Source of the DNA: JAWPMV01 sp038527215
GTDB taxonomy: Bacteria > Bacteroidota > Bacteroidia > J057
Assembly (NCBI GenBank): GCA_038527215.1
Contig: JBCBGC010000014.1
Span: forward strand, 19,567-83,566
DNA: 64,000 nt
Direction of reading: 5' to 3'
Shown here: positions 17,818 to 27,482 of the stretch, in pieces
Numbering within the stretch: the stretch's first letter is position 1
Layout of the letters: each line of letters opens with the position of its first letter
The notes under the pieces: model-generated
Database searches by the model: none
Told to the model about the DNA's origin: nothing
What the model saw: the letters and a program-made list of their open reading frames with translations, nothing else
Made by a program: the position numbers and the translations under genes

Positions 17818-19386
17818 TTATCTTTGACTTGCTTCTTGCACTTCCAGCCATTTACGACGCTTGTGTCCCTGGCTGGTGCGAGGGAGTTCTTCCAATAGCC
17901 TGAAGAGGGGAGGGACTTGAGCGGGGTGGGCAAAATGCGCTTGAGCAGCCTGATAAATGGCCGCCAGGTCCGGCTGTCCCTGCGGTTCCAGGCTAAGGTA
18001 GGCTACAGGGGTAGGGTAGGGCGCTTCCGCTTCCATTTTTCTCACCACCGCAGCTTCAGATATACCTGCCTGCCCCTCCAGGAATTCCTCAATTTCCGGC
18101 GGGGAAATCCATTGATCCTCTACCCACCAGCCTTCGGCTTTTTTGCCAAGAAAACGGAGGTAGCCCGAATCAGAAAGACTTCCGATGTCTCCGGTGCGGT
18201 ACCATCGCCCGGCCTGACCGGGCAGACTGACAAAGTCTTCAGCTGGAAGATGGTGAGCCAGAGTAGGACTTTGAAGGAGAATTTCACCGGCCAGACCTGG
18301 TGCTTGTTCCCGCTGAATCTTATCCTGCGCGTCCAATGCGCCAATGGCCAGATGGTGCTTGGGGAGTAAATGAAAAGCCTGGTCAGGGGTGAAAATGCCT
18401 ACCCAGCCGCCTGCGGAAGCATGGTAATAACCACTGGCCTGGTAGGAAAGCCTGCCCGGTGATTGATTCAGACGAGCCTCGGAAAGGGGGCGTGGCAAGG
18501 TGGTCAGTGCTTCGGCTTGTATACCGGCCTGGTATAAAGCCTTGCCCTGAAACCAAGGCAAAAGCTGCTCCATGACCAGGCTTTGCCAACCTCCGGAGGC
18601 ATGGGCCGCCACCATGGGCTGAGCGGGAAGCCCCTGTGCCAGACTCTGGCATTTTTCCAGTAAATCCCGGCCGGTAAAAGCAAGCAGGCTCGGGGATTCG
18701 GTGCTACCATCAGTGGAAAGCCAGAATTGGGGCCTCGGTTCCCTGGCCGTGGCATCAAAACTAAGGGCATCCTGAGCATGCTTTTGTCGGTTGCGGTTGA
18801 AATCGCCTAACTCCTGTCCGGAAACGCGCGCGGTTCGGCCCCGGTTAAACTGGGTCATACGCATCATGAAGCCTTTCCTTTTGCCGACATAATCTGCCAA
18901 ATCTACCTGAAGATAGTAGCGGAGATAGGACATTTCTGGTCGCCATTCCTCTACCCGATCCGCGAAATCAACCCCCGGACTAGCGGCCAGGCTGATCAGG
19001 ATGGAAGGTTTGAGTTGCTGACATTGTTCCAGGAGGACCCCATCGGAGAGGTAGGGATTCATGATAAAAGCCTGACTGCTCAGGGCAGCGGCCAACATGG
19101 CTACAGGTGCTTCTGGAATCTGGGGAAGCAGGATAGCGACGACGGTATTTTCATCTGCTTGCAGGCTGCGGAGAAAATTGGCGGTCTGTACTACTTGCCG
19201 CCAGAGTTCTGCAAAATCCCAGGCTACTTTAGGAGCGGGCGCGTCTGCCGGGAGATGAAACGCCAGGGCCGGTTGGGCTGAAGCAGTTTCGGAGAGGTTT
19301 TGTAAAAAAGCATATAAGTCCTGCGGGCTGGAATGTTCCCTCCCTTTGATCTGCCATTTTTCTCCTATCCAGTATGATTGAGCCAT
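17818..19386 (-). CDS. Divergent AMP-binding (adenylate-forming) enzyme-like protein
   Basis: 522 residues from the ATG at 19384-19386, preceded by AGGAA ten bases upstream; a TTG start at 19407 would add seven residues. The fold of the ANL superfamily is recognisable: LPQIPEAPVAMLAA near the N-terminus, GRWYRTGDIGSLSDSGYLRF (the YRTGD core) in the large domain, and ISPPEIEEFL ... RTSQGHKRRKWL in the C-terminal domain. However, the phosphate-binding loop reads STDGSTESPSLLAF instead of SGTTGxPK, losing the second TG and the lysine. It could be an acyl- or amino-acyl-activating enzyme, or an inactive relative. It stands alone and is divergent from the MscS gene. Confidence 0.8.
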   Translation of the reverse strand: MAQSYWIGEKWQIKGREHSSPQDLYAFLQNLSETASAQPALAFHLPADAPAPKVAWDFAELWRQVVQTANFLRSLQADENTVVAILLPQIPEAPVAMLAAALSSQAFIMNPYLSDGVLLEQCQQLKPSILISLAASPGVDFADRVEEWRPEMSYLRYYLQVDLADYVGKRKGFMMRMTQFNRGRTARVSGQELGDFNRNRQKHAQDALSFDATAREPRPQFWLSTDGSTESPSLLAFTGRDLLEKCQSLAQGLPAQPMVAAHASGGWQSLVMEQLLPWFQGKALYQAGIQAEALTTLPRPLSEARLNQSPGRLSYQASGYYHASAGGWVGIFTPDQAFHLLPKHHLAIGALDAQDKIQREQAPGLAGEILLQSPTLAHHLPAEDFVSLPGQAGRWYRTGDIGSLSDSGYLRFLGKKAEGWWVEDQWISPPEIEEFLEGQAGISEAAVVRKMEAEAPYPTPVAYLSLEPQGQPDLAAIYQAAQAHFAHPAQVPPLFRLLEELPRTSQGHKRRKWLEVQEASQR

Positions 19387-19576
19387 GTGTGTTTTATTCC
19401 TGCCCAAACTTACAAAAAAGGCGGTGATCCCTTTTTTCTTCTTCCTACCAGCGCGTGAATTATCCGGATGAAGATTTTTTTTTCACCTAACAGTGACCAA
19501 TATTGCTTCCACTTATCTAAATTTTCGAAATCGAATCTCTTTCCTAACTGTACACCAACCTAACACCTCCTTCAAC

Positions 19577-20389
19577 ATGGATATTCAAGCGATGATCAAC
19601 GACTTTACCAAGATGGGCCTGGAATGGGCTCCTAAGGTAGTAGGAGCCATTCTGACCCTCGTCATTGGTTTCTGGGTAGCTAACCGGGTCGCCAGCCTGG
19701 TCGGAAAAGGCATCGACAAACAAGGGACAGACCCTTCTCTTTCAAAATTTCTCAAAAGCCTGATAAGCGTATTGTTTAAGGCGCTGGTTGTCGTGGCTGC
19801 TGCAGGCATGGTAGGCATAGAAACCACCTCCTTTATTGCCATTCTCGGTGCTGCTGGTTTGGCTGTAGGGCTGGCCTTACAAGGTAGCCTGGCAAACTTC
19901 GCCGGTGGGGTGATGATCCTCCTCTTCAAGCCTTTTAAGGTAGGCGACCTGATCGAAGGCCAGGGGCATACCGGCGTGGTTGACGAGATCAACATCTTCG
20001 TTACGACCCTGGTTACGCCTGACAATAAGCGGGTGATTATTCCTAACGGCCCGCTTTCCAATGGGGACATCACCAACTATTCTACCCTGGACAAGCTACG
20101 CGTGGATCTGACCATCGGGATTAGCTACGATGCGGATATCCAGCAGGCCCGCGACGTGATCATGGAAGTCATGCTCAATGATCCTAAAGTGATGAAGGAC
20201 CCTGCGCCTAGCGTCAGCGTGGCTGAACTGGCTGATAGCAGTGTCAACCTGGCGGTGAGACCTTTTTCTACCACAGCGAACTACTGGGATGTTTACTTTG
20301 GCACCTACGAAAAAGCAAAAATTGCCCTGGATAAAGCCGGTATTGAGATTCCTTATCCTCAAACGGTCATGCACCAGGCCAACAGCTAA
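19577..20389 (+). CDS. Small-conductance mechanosensitive channel (MscS family)
   Basis: 270 residues from the ATG at 19577 (MDIQAMINDFTKMGLEWAPK). A GTG-started frame from 19493 adds 28 residues that do not look like this family. Three membrane helices are visible, the third being the pore helix IAILGAAGLAVGLALQGSLA with its Gly/Ala pattern. The beta domain follows (FKPFKVGDLIEGQGHTGVVD, then TLVTPDNKRVIIPNGPLSNG). The protein opens on membrane tension to release solutes during osmotic downshock. Single-gene transcript ending in a strong terminator. Confidence 0.95.
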   Translation: MDIQAMINDFTKMGLEWAPKVVGAILTLVIGFWVANRVASLVGKGIDKQGTDPSLSKFLKSLISVLFKALVVVAAAGMVGIETTSFIAILGAAGLAVGLALQGSLANFAGGVMILLFKPFKVGDLIEGQGHTGVVDEINIFVTTLVTPDNKRVIIPNGPLSNGDITNYSTLDKLRVDLTIGISYDADIQQARDVIMEVMLNDPKVMKDPAPSVSVAELADSSVNLAVRPFSTTANYWDVYFGTYEKAKIALDKAGIEIPYPQTVMHQANS

Positions 20390-20413
20390 GGCTGAATAAA
20401 GAAACCTTGGACG

Positions 20414-20445
20414 GCGGCTACCCTACGGGGTGGCTGCTTTTTTTT
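20414..20445 (+). terminator. Rho-independent terminator of the MscS gene
   Basis: GCGGCTACCC-TACG-GGGTGGCTGC, a ten-bp stem with two G-T pairs, followed by eight T. It ends a few bases before the stop of the convergent TonB receptor gene. Confidence 0.9.
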
Positions 20446-20448
20446 GTC

Positions 20449-22821
20449 CTAAAATTCCACTTTATAACTCAGGACGGGCAAAATACTGGCCCCGGCCTGG
20501 AATACCTCCTGGTCCAGCAAGGCATCGTATTCCCGGTATTCCGGCACCCGATTAGAGAACATGTTTTTGAGCTGAATGGCCCAAATGCCGGTGTACTTTT
20601 CTTTGTTGTTCTGGATGGTGAGGGTAAAATCAAAGATAAAGAGGGGTTTCTCCTGCCCAGTGTAGGGCTGGCTTTCATCCCGGATGGTTTCCCGGGCTTC
20701 CCGGGAAGCAATCAGGTCGATAGGCGTATAGCGTTCTCCCCCGATTGCGGTCAAGGTTCCATTCAGTCCGAGGCGCTTATTGAGGCCTTTTTTCTTCCCG
20801 ATTTTGAATTCCTTGCCGCCCAGCACATTGGCTTTATACTGGTAGTTGAAAGCGGTTTGATGTTCCTGGCCCTGTCCGTCGGTATAGCGAGAATCAAAGA
20901 GGCTCAGGTTGAGCATGTAGTACATGCCCTTTTGGGAGTATTGCTCCAGACCCAGGTCGATGCCATAGTTCCGGGCGGTACCGCTATTATCAAACACGCG
21001 CAACTCATCTAGTTCGTCTATGTTGAGCACAGAGTAAGTGCCATTTACCTCGACGGGGACATTGAATAAAGACTGATAGTAAATTTCAGAGCGGAACTTC
21101 AGGCGGTCGGAAATGCTATGGCGATAGCCCAGCACAAAATGGTGGGTACGAATGAAGTCCAGGTTTTGGTTGGGCAGGCTGAGGGCACCATTTTCTTCCT
21201 CAAAGCGGGTCATATAGGTGGCAAAATGCTCGGTCCGACTGTGGAGACCATAGCCAACCGAGAGGTGTTGCCGTGCATTAAGTTGGTAGCCGATCCCCAC
21301 TCGCGGTTCAATGCTCATACCTTCATTCAGATCATAATAAAGGAAATGCACCCCAAGATTGGCGGTCAGCCTGGGACTCAGACGGAAGCGAGACTGGCTG
21401 TAGGCTTGCACCATTTGGGTGCGGCCCGCTTCATCTGCTTGGGTAAAGAGTCGGTCCTGGACATAATCAAATTTCTGGGAGAGATAATCGTGATAAGTAC
21501 TGGTGAGAATCAGGCCGGTTTTGTTGGTATGGCGCTCGGAAAAGCTGTGGCGGATGGAGGTAGTGAAGGTCAGGGGTTGGCGAGTATATTCGTTTTTGTC
21601 CCGCTGAAAAAAGGCCAGCTCATCGTCCAGGTATTCTTTATTGTCCACCAGTTTGGCGGCAGAAGCGACCAGGGCACTTTGCCATAGGCTTTTTCGTCCG
21701 ATAGCTATTTTATGGGTAATGCCCAGCGCCCCCATATCTGAAGCGAGCACATTGCGAAAGCGATCTAAATCGGCTTCCCAAAGGGCGGAATCCTCTACCG
21801 CTGGGTTGAGCCGCTGACTCATGCCGCCAATCCCGAAAATGCCAAAGGTGCCCGCATTTTTGGTGGGAAGATGGAGCTTAAAGGCCAGGTCCTGATAGGT
21901 AGGCAGGGTAGCGTAGGAAATGACGGCATTGACCAGGTTAAAGGTCGCAAAGCGATAGTTGACCAAATAGGAGGCTTCCCCGCCTTCCTTAAAAGGCCCC
22001 TCTGCTGCCAGGTCAACCCCCAGCACCCCAGCTTGTAGCGCAAACTCTCGTTGGCGGTTGTTGCCGGTGCGAAACTTGATGTCGAAAACCCCAGAGGTTG
22101 CATTTCCATATTCCGCCGGGAAAGCGCCGACGAAAAAGTCCGAATTGTCGAGGACCTGTAGGGAAAAAATGCTGAAAGAACCGCCAGAAGAGCCTATGCG
22201 GGCAAAATGGGTAGGATTGGGTATGTCTATGCCTTCTACCCGGTAGATGAGTCCCCGAGGAGAATTGCCCCGAATAGAGATCATATTGTCCGATATGAAG
22301 GGATTAGGGGCTACCCCTGGCAGGTTGGCAGCCAGCCGAGCCGGGTCGTCCAGTCCCCCCGCAAATTTGCGGGTTTCTTCCACGTCAAATGAAAGGGCAC
22401 TCACCGTGGCCATTTCATTATTGGGCAGGCCTTTTTCTTTAATCGGACTGAGTTCAACTTCATCTAACTCATAGAGCGTGGTTTCCAGTTTGAGGTCAAC
22501 GATGAGTTCTTTGAAGGCATTGAGCAAGAGGCCCGGGCGGATCGCTTTTTCATAGCCGGTAGCCGAAAACATCAGGTCGTAACGACCTACGGGAATGCCG
22601 ATAAATTCAAATTGGCCCCGGGCATCCGTCTGGGTGCTAAGGACAGGATCCGTATTGATGAGTCTGACTTCTACCCCTTCCAGGGGACTGAAGTTGGTCA
22701 TAGAAGTGACCTGTCCCCGAATGTTGCCGGTCCGCGTCTGGGCCTGGAGAGAAGAAAAACTGCTGCTCCAGGCTATCAATCCCAGCCAAATGATCAGGCT
22801 TAAACCATCTCTACGTTTCAT
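20449..22821 (-). CDS. TonB-dependent receptor with carboxypeptidase-regulatory domain
   Basis: 790 residues from the ATG at 22819-22821, giving a signal peptide MKRRDGLSLIIWLGLIAWSS ending in LQAQ. Longer starts at 22872 and a GTG at 22911 place the signal far inside and are less likely. After cleavage: a CarboxypepD_reg domain (GNIRGQVTSMTNFSPLEGVE), a plug domain (ISIRGNSPRGLIYRVEGIDI ... FPAEYGNATSGVFDIKFR), and a 22-strand-type barrel ending in LSYKVEF with a terminal Phe. It belongs to the same family as the receptor at 35585-37990. No SusD partner is adjacent, so the substrate is unknown. Two hairpins occur in the leader. Confidence 0.9.
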   Translation of the reverse strand: MKRRDGLSLIIWLGLIAWSSSFSSLQAQTRTGNIRGQVTSMTNFSPLEGVEVRLINTDPVLSTQTDARGQFEFIGIPVGRYDLMFSATGYEKAIRPGLLLNAFKELIVDLKLETTLYELDEVELSPIKEKGLPNNEMATVSALSFDVEETRKFAGGLDDPARLAANLPGVAPNPFISDNMISIRGNSPRGLIYRVEGIDIPNPTHFARIGSSGGSFSIFSLQVLDNSDFFVGAFPAEYGNATSGVFDIKFRTGNNRQREFALQAGVLGVDLAAEGPFKEGGEASYLVNYRFATFNLVNAVISYATLPTYQDLAFKLHLPTKNAGTFGIFGIGGMSQRLNPAVEDSALWEADLDRFRNVLASDMGALGITHKIAIGRKSLWQSALVASAAKLVDNKEYLDDELAFFQRDKNEYTRQPLTFTTSIRHSFSERHTNKTGLILTSTYHDYLSQKFDYVQDRLFTQADEAGRTQMVQAYSQSRFRLSPRLTANLGVHFLYYDLNEGMSIEPRVGIGYQLNARQHLSVGYGLHSRTEHFATYMTRFEEENGALSLPNQNLDFIRTHHFVLGYRHSISDRLKFRSEIYYQSLFNVPVEVNGTYSVLNIDELDELRVFDNSGTARNYGIDLGLEQYSQKGMYYMLNLSLFDSRYTDGQGQEHQTAFNYQYKANVLGGKEFKIGKKKGLNKRLGLNGTLTAIGGERYTPIDLIASREARETIRDESQPYTGQEKPLFIFDFTLTIQNNKEKYTGIWAIQLKNMFSNRVPEYREYDALLDQEVFQAGASILPVLSYKVEF

Positions 22822-22895
22822 ATGGACCTTGCTCTGTATTGCTATGCGAAATAGGGAGACCACTTTTTTCATGTGATGACTTTTGGTAGTCAAAA

Positions 22896-22939
22896 GGGTG
22901 AGCTTGCTCACCCTAAGGCTGCGTTCTCCCTAAGAACGC
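22896..22939 (-). promoter_or_regulatory. Two adjacent hairpins upstream of the TonB receptor
   Basis: GGGTGAGC-TT-GCTCACCC (22896-22913) and GCGTTCT-CCCTA-AGAACGC (22921-22939) are separated by seven bases, 75-118 bp upstream of the preferred start. They could be an operator pair or structured leader RNA; neither has a following T run in the gene direction. Confidence 0.5.
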
Positions 22940-23123
22940 TAATTAGACTGCAAAGTTTGCCAATCCCCCTACACCTTGCAAGTCATTTGAGATAAAAATC
23001 CCCTCCTTTATTTTCAGGTAATACTCAGATAGTATCTTCGACGTGTTTTGTTCTGCCAGGGATCACCCGCCTGGGCAGAATTTCATTCTCTTGGGATACC
23101 AGAATCCACAGACCACTGCCTAC

Positions 23124-24296
23124 ATGCCGACATCTACCAATCCTGATACCACCAGTAAGCCAGATTTAGGAAATAATGGTGGCCCCATGCTTAGCTTTAG
23201 AATTGGGCAACTGATCTTTGTCCTCTTCGCTTTCATGGTAGCCCTGGACTTGATGAGTGGGAGTTTCAAGTTATTTGGAAAGGATTTCGCAAATGAATTG
23301 GTGAGTGTAACCACCAATCCTTTCATTTCTCTCTTTATTGGGATGTTGGCTACGGCCATTATTCAAAGCTCATCCACCACCACGACCATGATTGTCGGTC
23401 TGGTAGCCTCCGGCTCGATAGGCGTTCCAGAAGCAGCCCCCATGATCATGGGGGCCAATATAGGGACTTCGGTAACCAGTACCATTGTTTCGCTGGGACA
23501 CATCGGAGACCGGGATGAATATCCCAAAGCGGTAGCGGCGGCTACGGTGCACGACTTCTTTAATATCATCACCGTCAGTGTGCTTTTTACCCTGGAAGTT
23601 ACGACCGGCATTCTTTCTTCTTCGGCCCAGTCCATGGCAGATTTTTTCTACTCCACAGCGGGTGAAGGAGGCAAAACCAAGGGCATCCTGGATTATACCA
23701 CCAAAGCCTTTGCCAAATGGATCATTGGCCTGACCGCCACGGAAGGATACCCCGGTGGCTCTCCCTTTATTACCCTGCCGATTGCTTTGGGCTTACTGTT
23801 TTTCTCCTTGCGGGGGCTGACGAAATCCCTCAAGGACCTTATCATTGGCCGGGTGGAAAAAAACCTCAATAAATATGTCTTTGGCAATGGCCTGAAGGCC
23901 ATTCTGTGGGGATTTGGGATCACCACGGCAGTGCAATCCAGTTCGGTTACCAGCTCCCTGATGGTTCCCATGGTAGCCAGTGAAAAGATCACCCTGCGCA
24001 AAGCTTTCCCTTTCCTGATGGGGGCAAACATTGGTACCACGACCACCGCGCTGATTGCAGCCTTTTTTCTGGGTAGCCAAAGTACCGATGCCCTGGCGAT
24101 TGCTTTTGTGCATTTCTTCTTCAATGCGATTGGGGTGCTCATTTTGTATCCCATCCCTATCGTGAGGGAAATACCCGTCTTTCTGGCTACGGGATTAGGG
24201 AATCTTACCCTGAAAAACCGATTGATCGGCATTATCTATGTGGTGGTGGTCTTTTTTATTATCCCCGGTATTCTGATTTTCCTTACTCGTTCCTAG
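23124..24296 (+). CDS. Na/Pi cotransporter family protein
   Basis: 390 residues from the ATG at 23124 (MPTSTNPDTTSKPDLGNN). A GTG frame from 23043 adds 27 unlikely residues. The two inverted PF02690 repeats carry the QSSS hallmarks: TAIIQSSSTTTTMIVGLVAS with MIMGANIGTSVTSTIVSLGH in the first half, and TAVQSSSVTSSLMVPMVAS with LMGANIGTTTTALIAAF in the second. About eight to nine membrane helices. No C-terminal PhoU-like domain is present. It likely moves phosphate or another anion with sodium. Its 3' end overlaps the end of the convergent response-regulator gene by 14 bp. Confidence 0.92.
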   Translation: MPTSTNPDTTSKPDLGNNGGPMLSFRIGQLIFVLFAFMVALDLMSGSFKLFGKDFANELVSVTTNPFISLFIGMLATAIIQSSSTTTTMIVGLVASGSIGVPEAAPMIMGANIGTSVTSTIVSLGHIGDRDEYPKAVAAATVHDFFNIITVSVLFTLEVTTGILSSSAQSMADFFYSTAGEGGKTKGILDYTTKAFAKWIIGLTATEGYPGGSPFITLPIALGLLFFSLRGLTKSLKDLIIGRVEKNLNKYVFGNGLKAILWGFGITTAVQSSSVTSSLMVPMVASEKITLRKAFPFLMGANIGTTTTALIAAFFLGSQSTDALAIAFVHFFFNAIGVLILYPIPIVREIPVFLATGLGNLTLKNRLIGIIYVVVVFFIIPGILIFLTRS

Positions 24297-24930
24297 GATC
24301 AGCCTGTAGATAGCCTTGCCGTATGGCTTCCATAACCAGGGCGGCGGTATTGCTCACCGAAAATTTCCGAAGGAGATTTTTCCGGTAGGTGTGAATGGTA
24401 TGGGTCCCCAACCCTAATTGAGTGGCAATTTCCGCGGAAGATAATCCCTCCGCAATGAGGGTCAGGACCTCTTGCTCCCGAGCACTCAGGAAAGCCTGAT
24501 GGTTTTCTTCTGCGGAGGCCAGTAAACTGAGCAGGCTGCTGGAAACTTCACGGGCGTAGTATTGACCTCCTTCGGCGACGCTTCGGATGGCCAGGAGGAG
24601 TTCAGTTTTGTCGGTATCCTTGAGTAAAAAGCCTTTGGCCCCCGTTTCCAGGCATCTTTTAATGGTTTCTCCATCACGATGGAGGGTAAGCATGATCACG
24701 GCAGTATCAGGATGCTTCCGGGTGAGTATAGGCAGTAATTCCAGGCCTCCCATATCGGGCATATCGATGTCCAGCAAAATGACTTCCACCTGTTCTGTGG
24801 CTAACCACCTCAGGCCGATTTCAGCCCGAGAGGCTTTTCCACAGAGCAAAATATCTGGCACTTCAGCTAGTAAACTTTGTATGCCTTCCATGAACATTTG
24901 ATGGTCATCAATGATCAAAACGCGAATCAT
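24283..24930 (-). CDS. NarL/FixJ-type response regulator
   Basis: 215 residues: receiver domain with acidic pocket D8-D9, phospho-acceptor D54 (LLDIDMPDMGG) and the conserved lysine in FLLKDTDK, then a LuxR-type helix-turn-helix (LSAREQEVLTLIAEGLSSAE ... HTIHTYRKNLLRKF). It is the output of a two-component pair with the upstream TPR histidine kinase, whose stop overlaps this start by 4 bp (24927-24930). Targets are not evident; neither adjacent gene shows an obvious site. Confidence 0.95.
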   Translation of the reverse strand: MIRVLIIDDHQMFMEGIQSLLAEVPDILLCGKASRAEIGLRWLATEQVEVILLDIDMPDMGGLELLPILTRKHPDTAVIMLTLHRDGETIKRCLETGAKGFLLKDTDKTELLLAIRSVAEGGQYYAREVSSSLLSLLASAEENHQAFLSAREQEVLTLIAEGLSSAEIATQLGLGTHTIHTYRKNLLRKFSVSNTAALVMEAIRQGYLQADPRNE

Positions 24931-26873
24931 GGGCTGGCAGGCTTAGGTGAAAGGGGAAGGGGGGCTTCCAGAATGAGGGTGCACCCTTGTCCCGGTTGAC
25001 TATCCAGGAATAGGGAACCCTTTATTTGCCTGGCCCTTTGGCGCATATTGGTGATGCCCATGCCTGCCTGGGATGGATCAGGGGAGAATCCCTGCCCGTT
25101 ATCCTCAATCATGAGGCTAATCATCTCGGGGAAACACTGCAATTCCAGAGAAATATGGCTGGCTTGCGCATGGCGGATGATATTCTGTAAGCCTTCCTGG
25201 GCGATTCTGAAAACAGCTATTTCCAGACCGGCCGGAAAGCTTTCCCTGTTGACTCCTACTACCTGAAATTCCACCGCCGAAAAGTGCCCGGAAGCCCGCA
25301 GGTGACCGCATATATTCTGTAGAGCTGGAATCAGGCCAAATTTACTGGCTACCTGAGCACTAAGGCTATGAGATAGTTGGCGGGTCTCCTGGAGGGCCAG
25401 GCTTAACAGCTCGGAGGCTTTGGTAAATGTTGGGTGTGGAGGCCTGCCTGGGGTAGCATGCTCCGAAAAGTAGAGCTTGATGGTCGCTAACAGGCTGCCA
25501 ATCCTATCGTGCAGTTCCCGGGCAATCCGTTGCCGCTCTAATTCCTGCCCCTCCAAAAGGGCGGAGAGGCTGGCGCTTTCCTGCGCTTGTAGATGCTCGG
25601 CCAGGGTCTGTTGGTGTTGCCGGGTCTGGAGCAATCGTAGTTTCTTCTGCTGCTGGTATCCCCACCACAAACCCAAACAGGAAAAAGCAAAAAACAGGGC
25701 AAGGCTGGTGGAAAGTTTCTGCCGCAATTGCCCCTTTTCTAATTGAGCTTGTTGGACCTGAAGGGCCTTTTGATGCTTTTCATGTTGGTATTTATCCTCC
25801 AACTCCTGAATGAGCTTGCTGCGCTCCAGGGTAAACAAACTATCCTCAATGGCAATGTGCCTTTCCAGGGCTTGCAGGGCCTCCCGAAACCTTCCCAGTT
25901 CGCTCAGGCAGCTATACCTGCTTTCTTCAATCAGGGAAATACTGGTTAGCTGTTTTTTTTGCGCTACATATTCCAAGGCCAGGTCCAGATAACATAAAGC
26001 AGAATCGTATCGTCCCAGGTCCCGATAGGATAAGCCCAGACTATGGTGGATCATCATGGAAAGTTCTTCATCCAGGGATGCCTTATTCCGGTGGTAAGCT
26101 GCTAATTGCAGGCTTAGCGCTTGTCTGTATTTTCCCTGCTGCCGCATGACTGCGGATAAATTTCTTTCCACCAGGAATTTTTCATCAAAGGGGAGGAGGG
26201 AAGTATATTGAGCAAGTAAGTGGCGGTACCAATATTCAGCCTGAGGAAGGCTGTCCAACCTTTGGTAGGTTTTGGCCATTTGGTGCAGGGTAAAAAAGCG
26301 GTCCCGGACCTCCTCAATGTGGCTCCACCATCGCATGGCGGCCTGATAGCGGTCCAAGGCTTGTCCATAGGCCTGGTTTTGAAAATAGACGTTGCCGATA
26401 GCTCCTGAAACTTCCGCTAAACCCAAAGTGTCTTGTTGTAAGGAATAATGGTGATGGATTTCTAAATACCGGGTCTGTGCTTCGGCCAGCTTTCCCTGGA
26501 GCAAGAACATGTGCGCGGCATTCCAACTGGCCCGCATCCACTCAGCCTGATCACTCTGCCGAGCGGCCCATTGCCGGTTTTGCTCAAAGTGATGCGCCGC
26601 AGAATCATAGCGCTGCGTGACATAATACTGTCTGGCAAGGAATTGATGAAGGCGAAGAAAAAAGCCAGGCTGTGGCGCTTCCCGCTGGGCTACTTCCCGG
26701 ATAGAATCGAGCCGGGCGATTTTATCGTCGGGGGTCAGCAGGACATCCTTTTCCCAGGACTCAATGGCCTCCATCCAGATAGCTTGTTGGCCGGATAGGA
26801 AAGTGGGTACCAAGAATACGACAAGGAGAAATAGTCGGATATACCGAAGGAAGGTAGGCTTAACGTATGACAT
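24927..26873 (-). CDS. TPR-containing sensor histidine kinase (HisKA_3 type)
   Basis: 648 residues. A signal peptide (IRLFLLVVFLVPTFLSGQQ) is followed by ~320 residues of tetratricopeptide repeats, presumably periplasmic. Then come a coiled coil (LEDKYQHEKHQKALQVQQAQ), one membrane helix (STSLALFFAFSCLGLWWGY), and the kinase core. The phospho-acceptor His is in RQRIARELHDRIGSLLATIK (HisKA_3), and the ATPase domain shows RIAQEGLQNIIRHAQASHIS, IEDNGQGFSP and GMGITNMRQRARQIKG. It phosphorylates the response regulator encoded by the overlapping next gene. The periplasmic TPR region probably senses a protein or peptide partner; the signal is unknown. Confidence 0.94.
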   Translation of the reverse strand: MSYVKPTFLRYIRLFLLVVFLVPTFLSGQQAIWMEAIESWEKDVLLTPDDKIARLDSIREVAQREAPQPGFFLRLHQFLARQYYVTQRYDSAAHHFEQNRQWAARQSDQAEWMRASWNAAHMFLLQGKLAEAQTRYLEIHHHYSLQQDTLGLAEVSGAIGNVYFQNQAYGQALDRYQAAMRWWSHIEEVRDRFFTLHQMAKTYQRLDSLPQAEYWYRHLLAQYTSLLPFDEKFLVERNLSAVMRQQGKYRQALSLQLAAYHRNKASLDEELSMMIHHSLGLSYRDLGRYDSALCYLDLALEYVAQKKQLTSISLIEESRYSCLSELGRFREALQALERHIAIEDSLFTLERSKLIQELEDKYQHEKHQKALQVQQAQLEKGQLRQKLSTSLALFFAFSCLGLWWGYQQQKKLRLLQTRQHQQTLAEHLQAQESASLSALLEGQELERQRIARELHDRIGSLLATIKLYFSEHATPGRPPHPTFTKASELLSLALQETRQLSHSLSAQVASKFGLIPALQNICGHLRASGHFSAVEFQVVGVNRESFPAGLEIAVFRIAQEGLQNIIRHAQASHISLELQCFPEMISLMIEDNGQGFSPDPSQAGMGITNMRQRARQIKGSLFLDSQPGQGCTLILEAPLPLSPKPASP

Positions 26874-27023
26874 GGAAGCAAGGCTTAGAATATGATACTA
26901 ACTAGCTTCTTCCAAATCTTAGCAGTTCTCACGAGAGGTGGAGAATCAGTATACTTGGTAGGCCTATTTACAATATAGTGAAAAGTAGATAAGAAACTCA
27001 AGGTCCTGGATAGGACTATTTTC

Positions 27024-27482
27024 TTAGCCCCGGACCTTGTCCAGCAAGTCATTAAGGGTTTCCAATTCCTCCTGACTCAGATGAGAAAAGAGCCCCAGGC
27101 TGGTAATCTGGTCCCGATCAATGGCGGCCAACAGGTCTAGCCCTGTATCGGTAATGAGGAGGTCAACCAGCCGTTTGTCGGACTTGCAGGTTTTTCGGAT
27201 GACCAGGTTTTTTTTCACCAGGCGGTCGATGATGCGGGAGACGTCCGACATTTTGTCCAACATCCTTTCCCGAATATCTGAGGTAGAGATGGGCTGTGGA
27301 TGCTGTCCCCGGAGGATGCGAAGGACATTGAATTGCTGGACGGTAATACCATAAGGCTTAAAGGCCTTTTTATGCTCACCCATCAACCAATTGCAGGTGT
27401 AAATAAGGTTGACCATCGCCCGCTGACGCTGATCAGAGAAAGGAACTTTTTGCTTGATTACCTCTTCAATACGCATGGTCAT
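27024..27482 (-). CDS. MarR family transcriptional regulator
   Basis: 152 residues with the MarR winged helix: ITVQQFNVLRILRGQHPQPI, then STSDIRERMLDKMSDVSRII recognition region and KSDKRLVDLLITDTG wing. Dimerisation helices flank it. The start is ATG at 27480-27482, with a second ATG two codons in. No cognate target gene is overlapping; the neighbours are the kinase operon (same strand, 150 bp away) and the divergent H-NOX operon 249 bp away. Confidence 0.92.
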   Translation of the reverse strand: MTMRIEEVIKQKVPFSDQRQRAMVNLIYTCNWLMGEHKKAFKPYGITVQQFNVLRILRGQHPQPISTSDIRERMLDKMSDVSRIIDRLVKKNLVIRKTCKSDKRLVDLLITDTGLDLLAAIDRDQITSLGLFSHLSQEELETLNDLLDKVRG

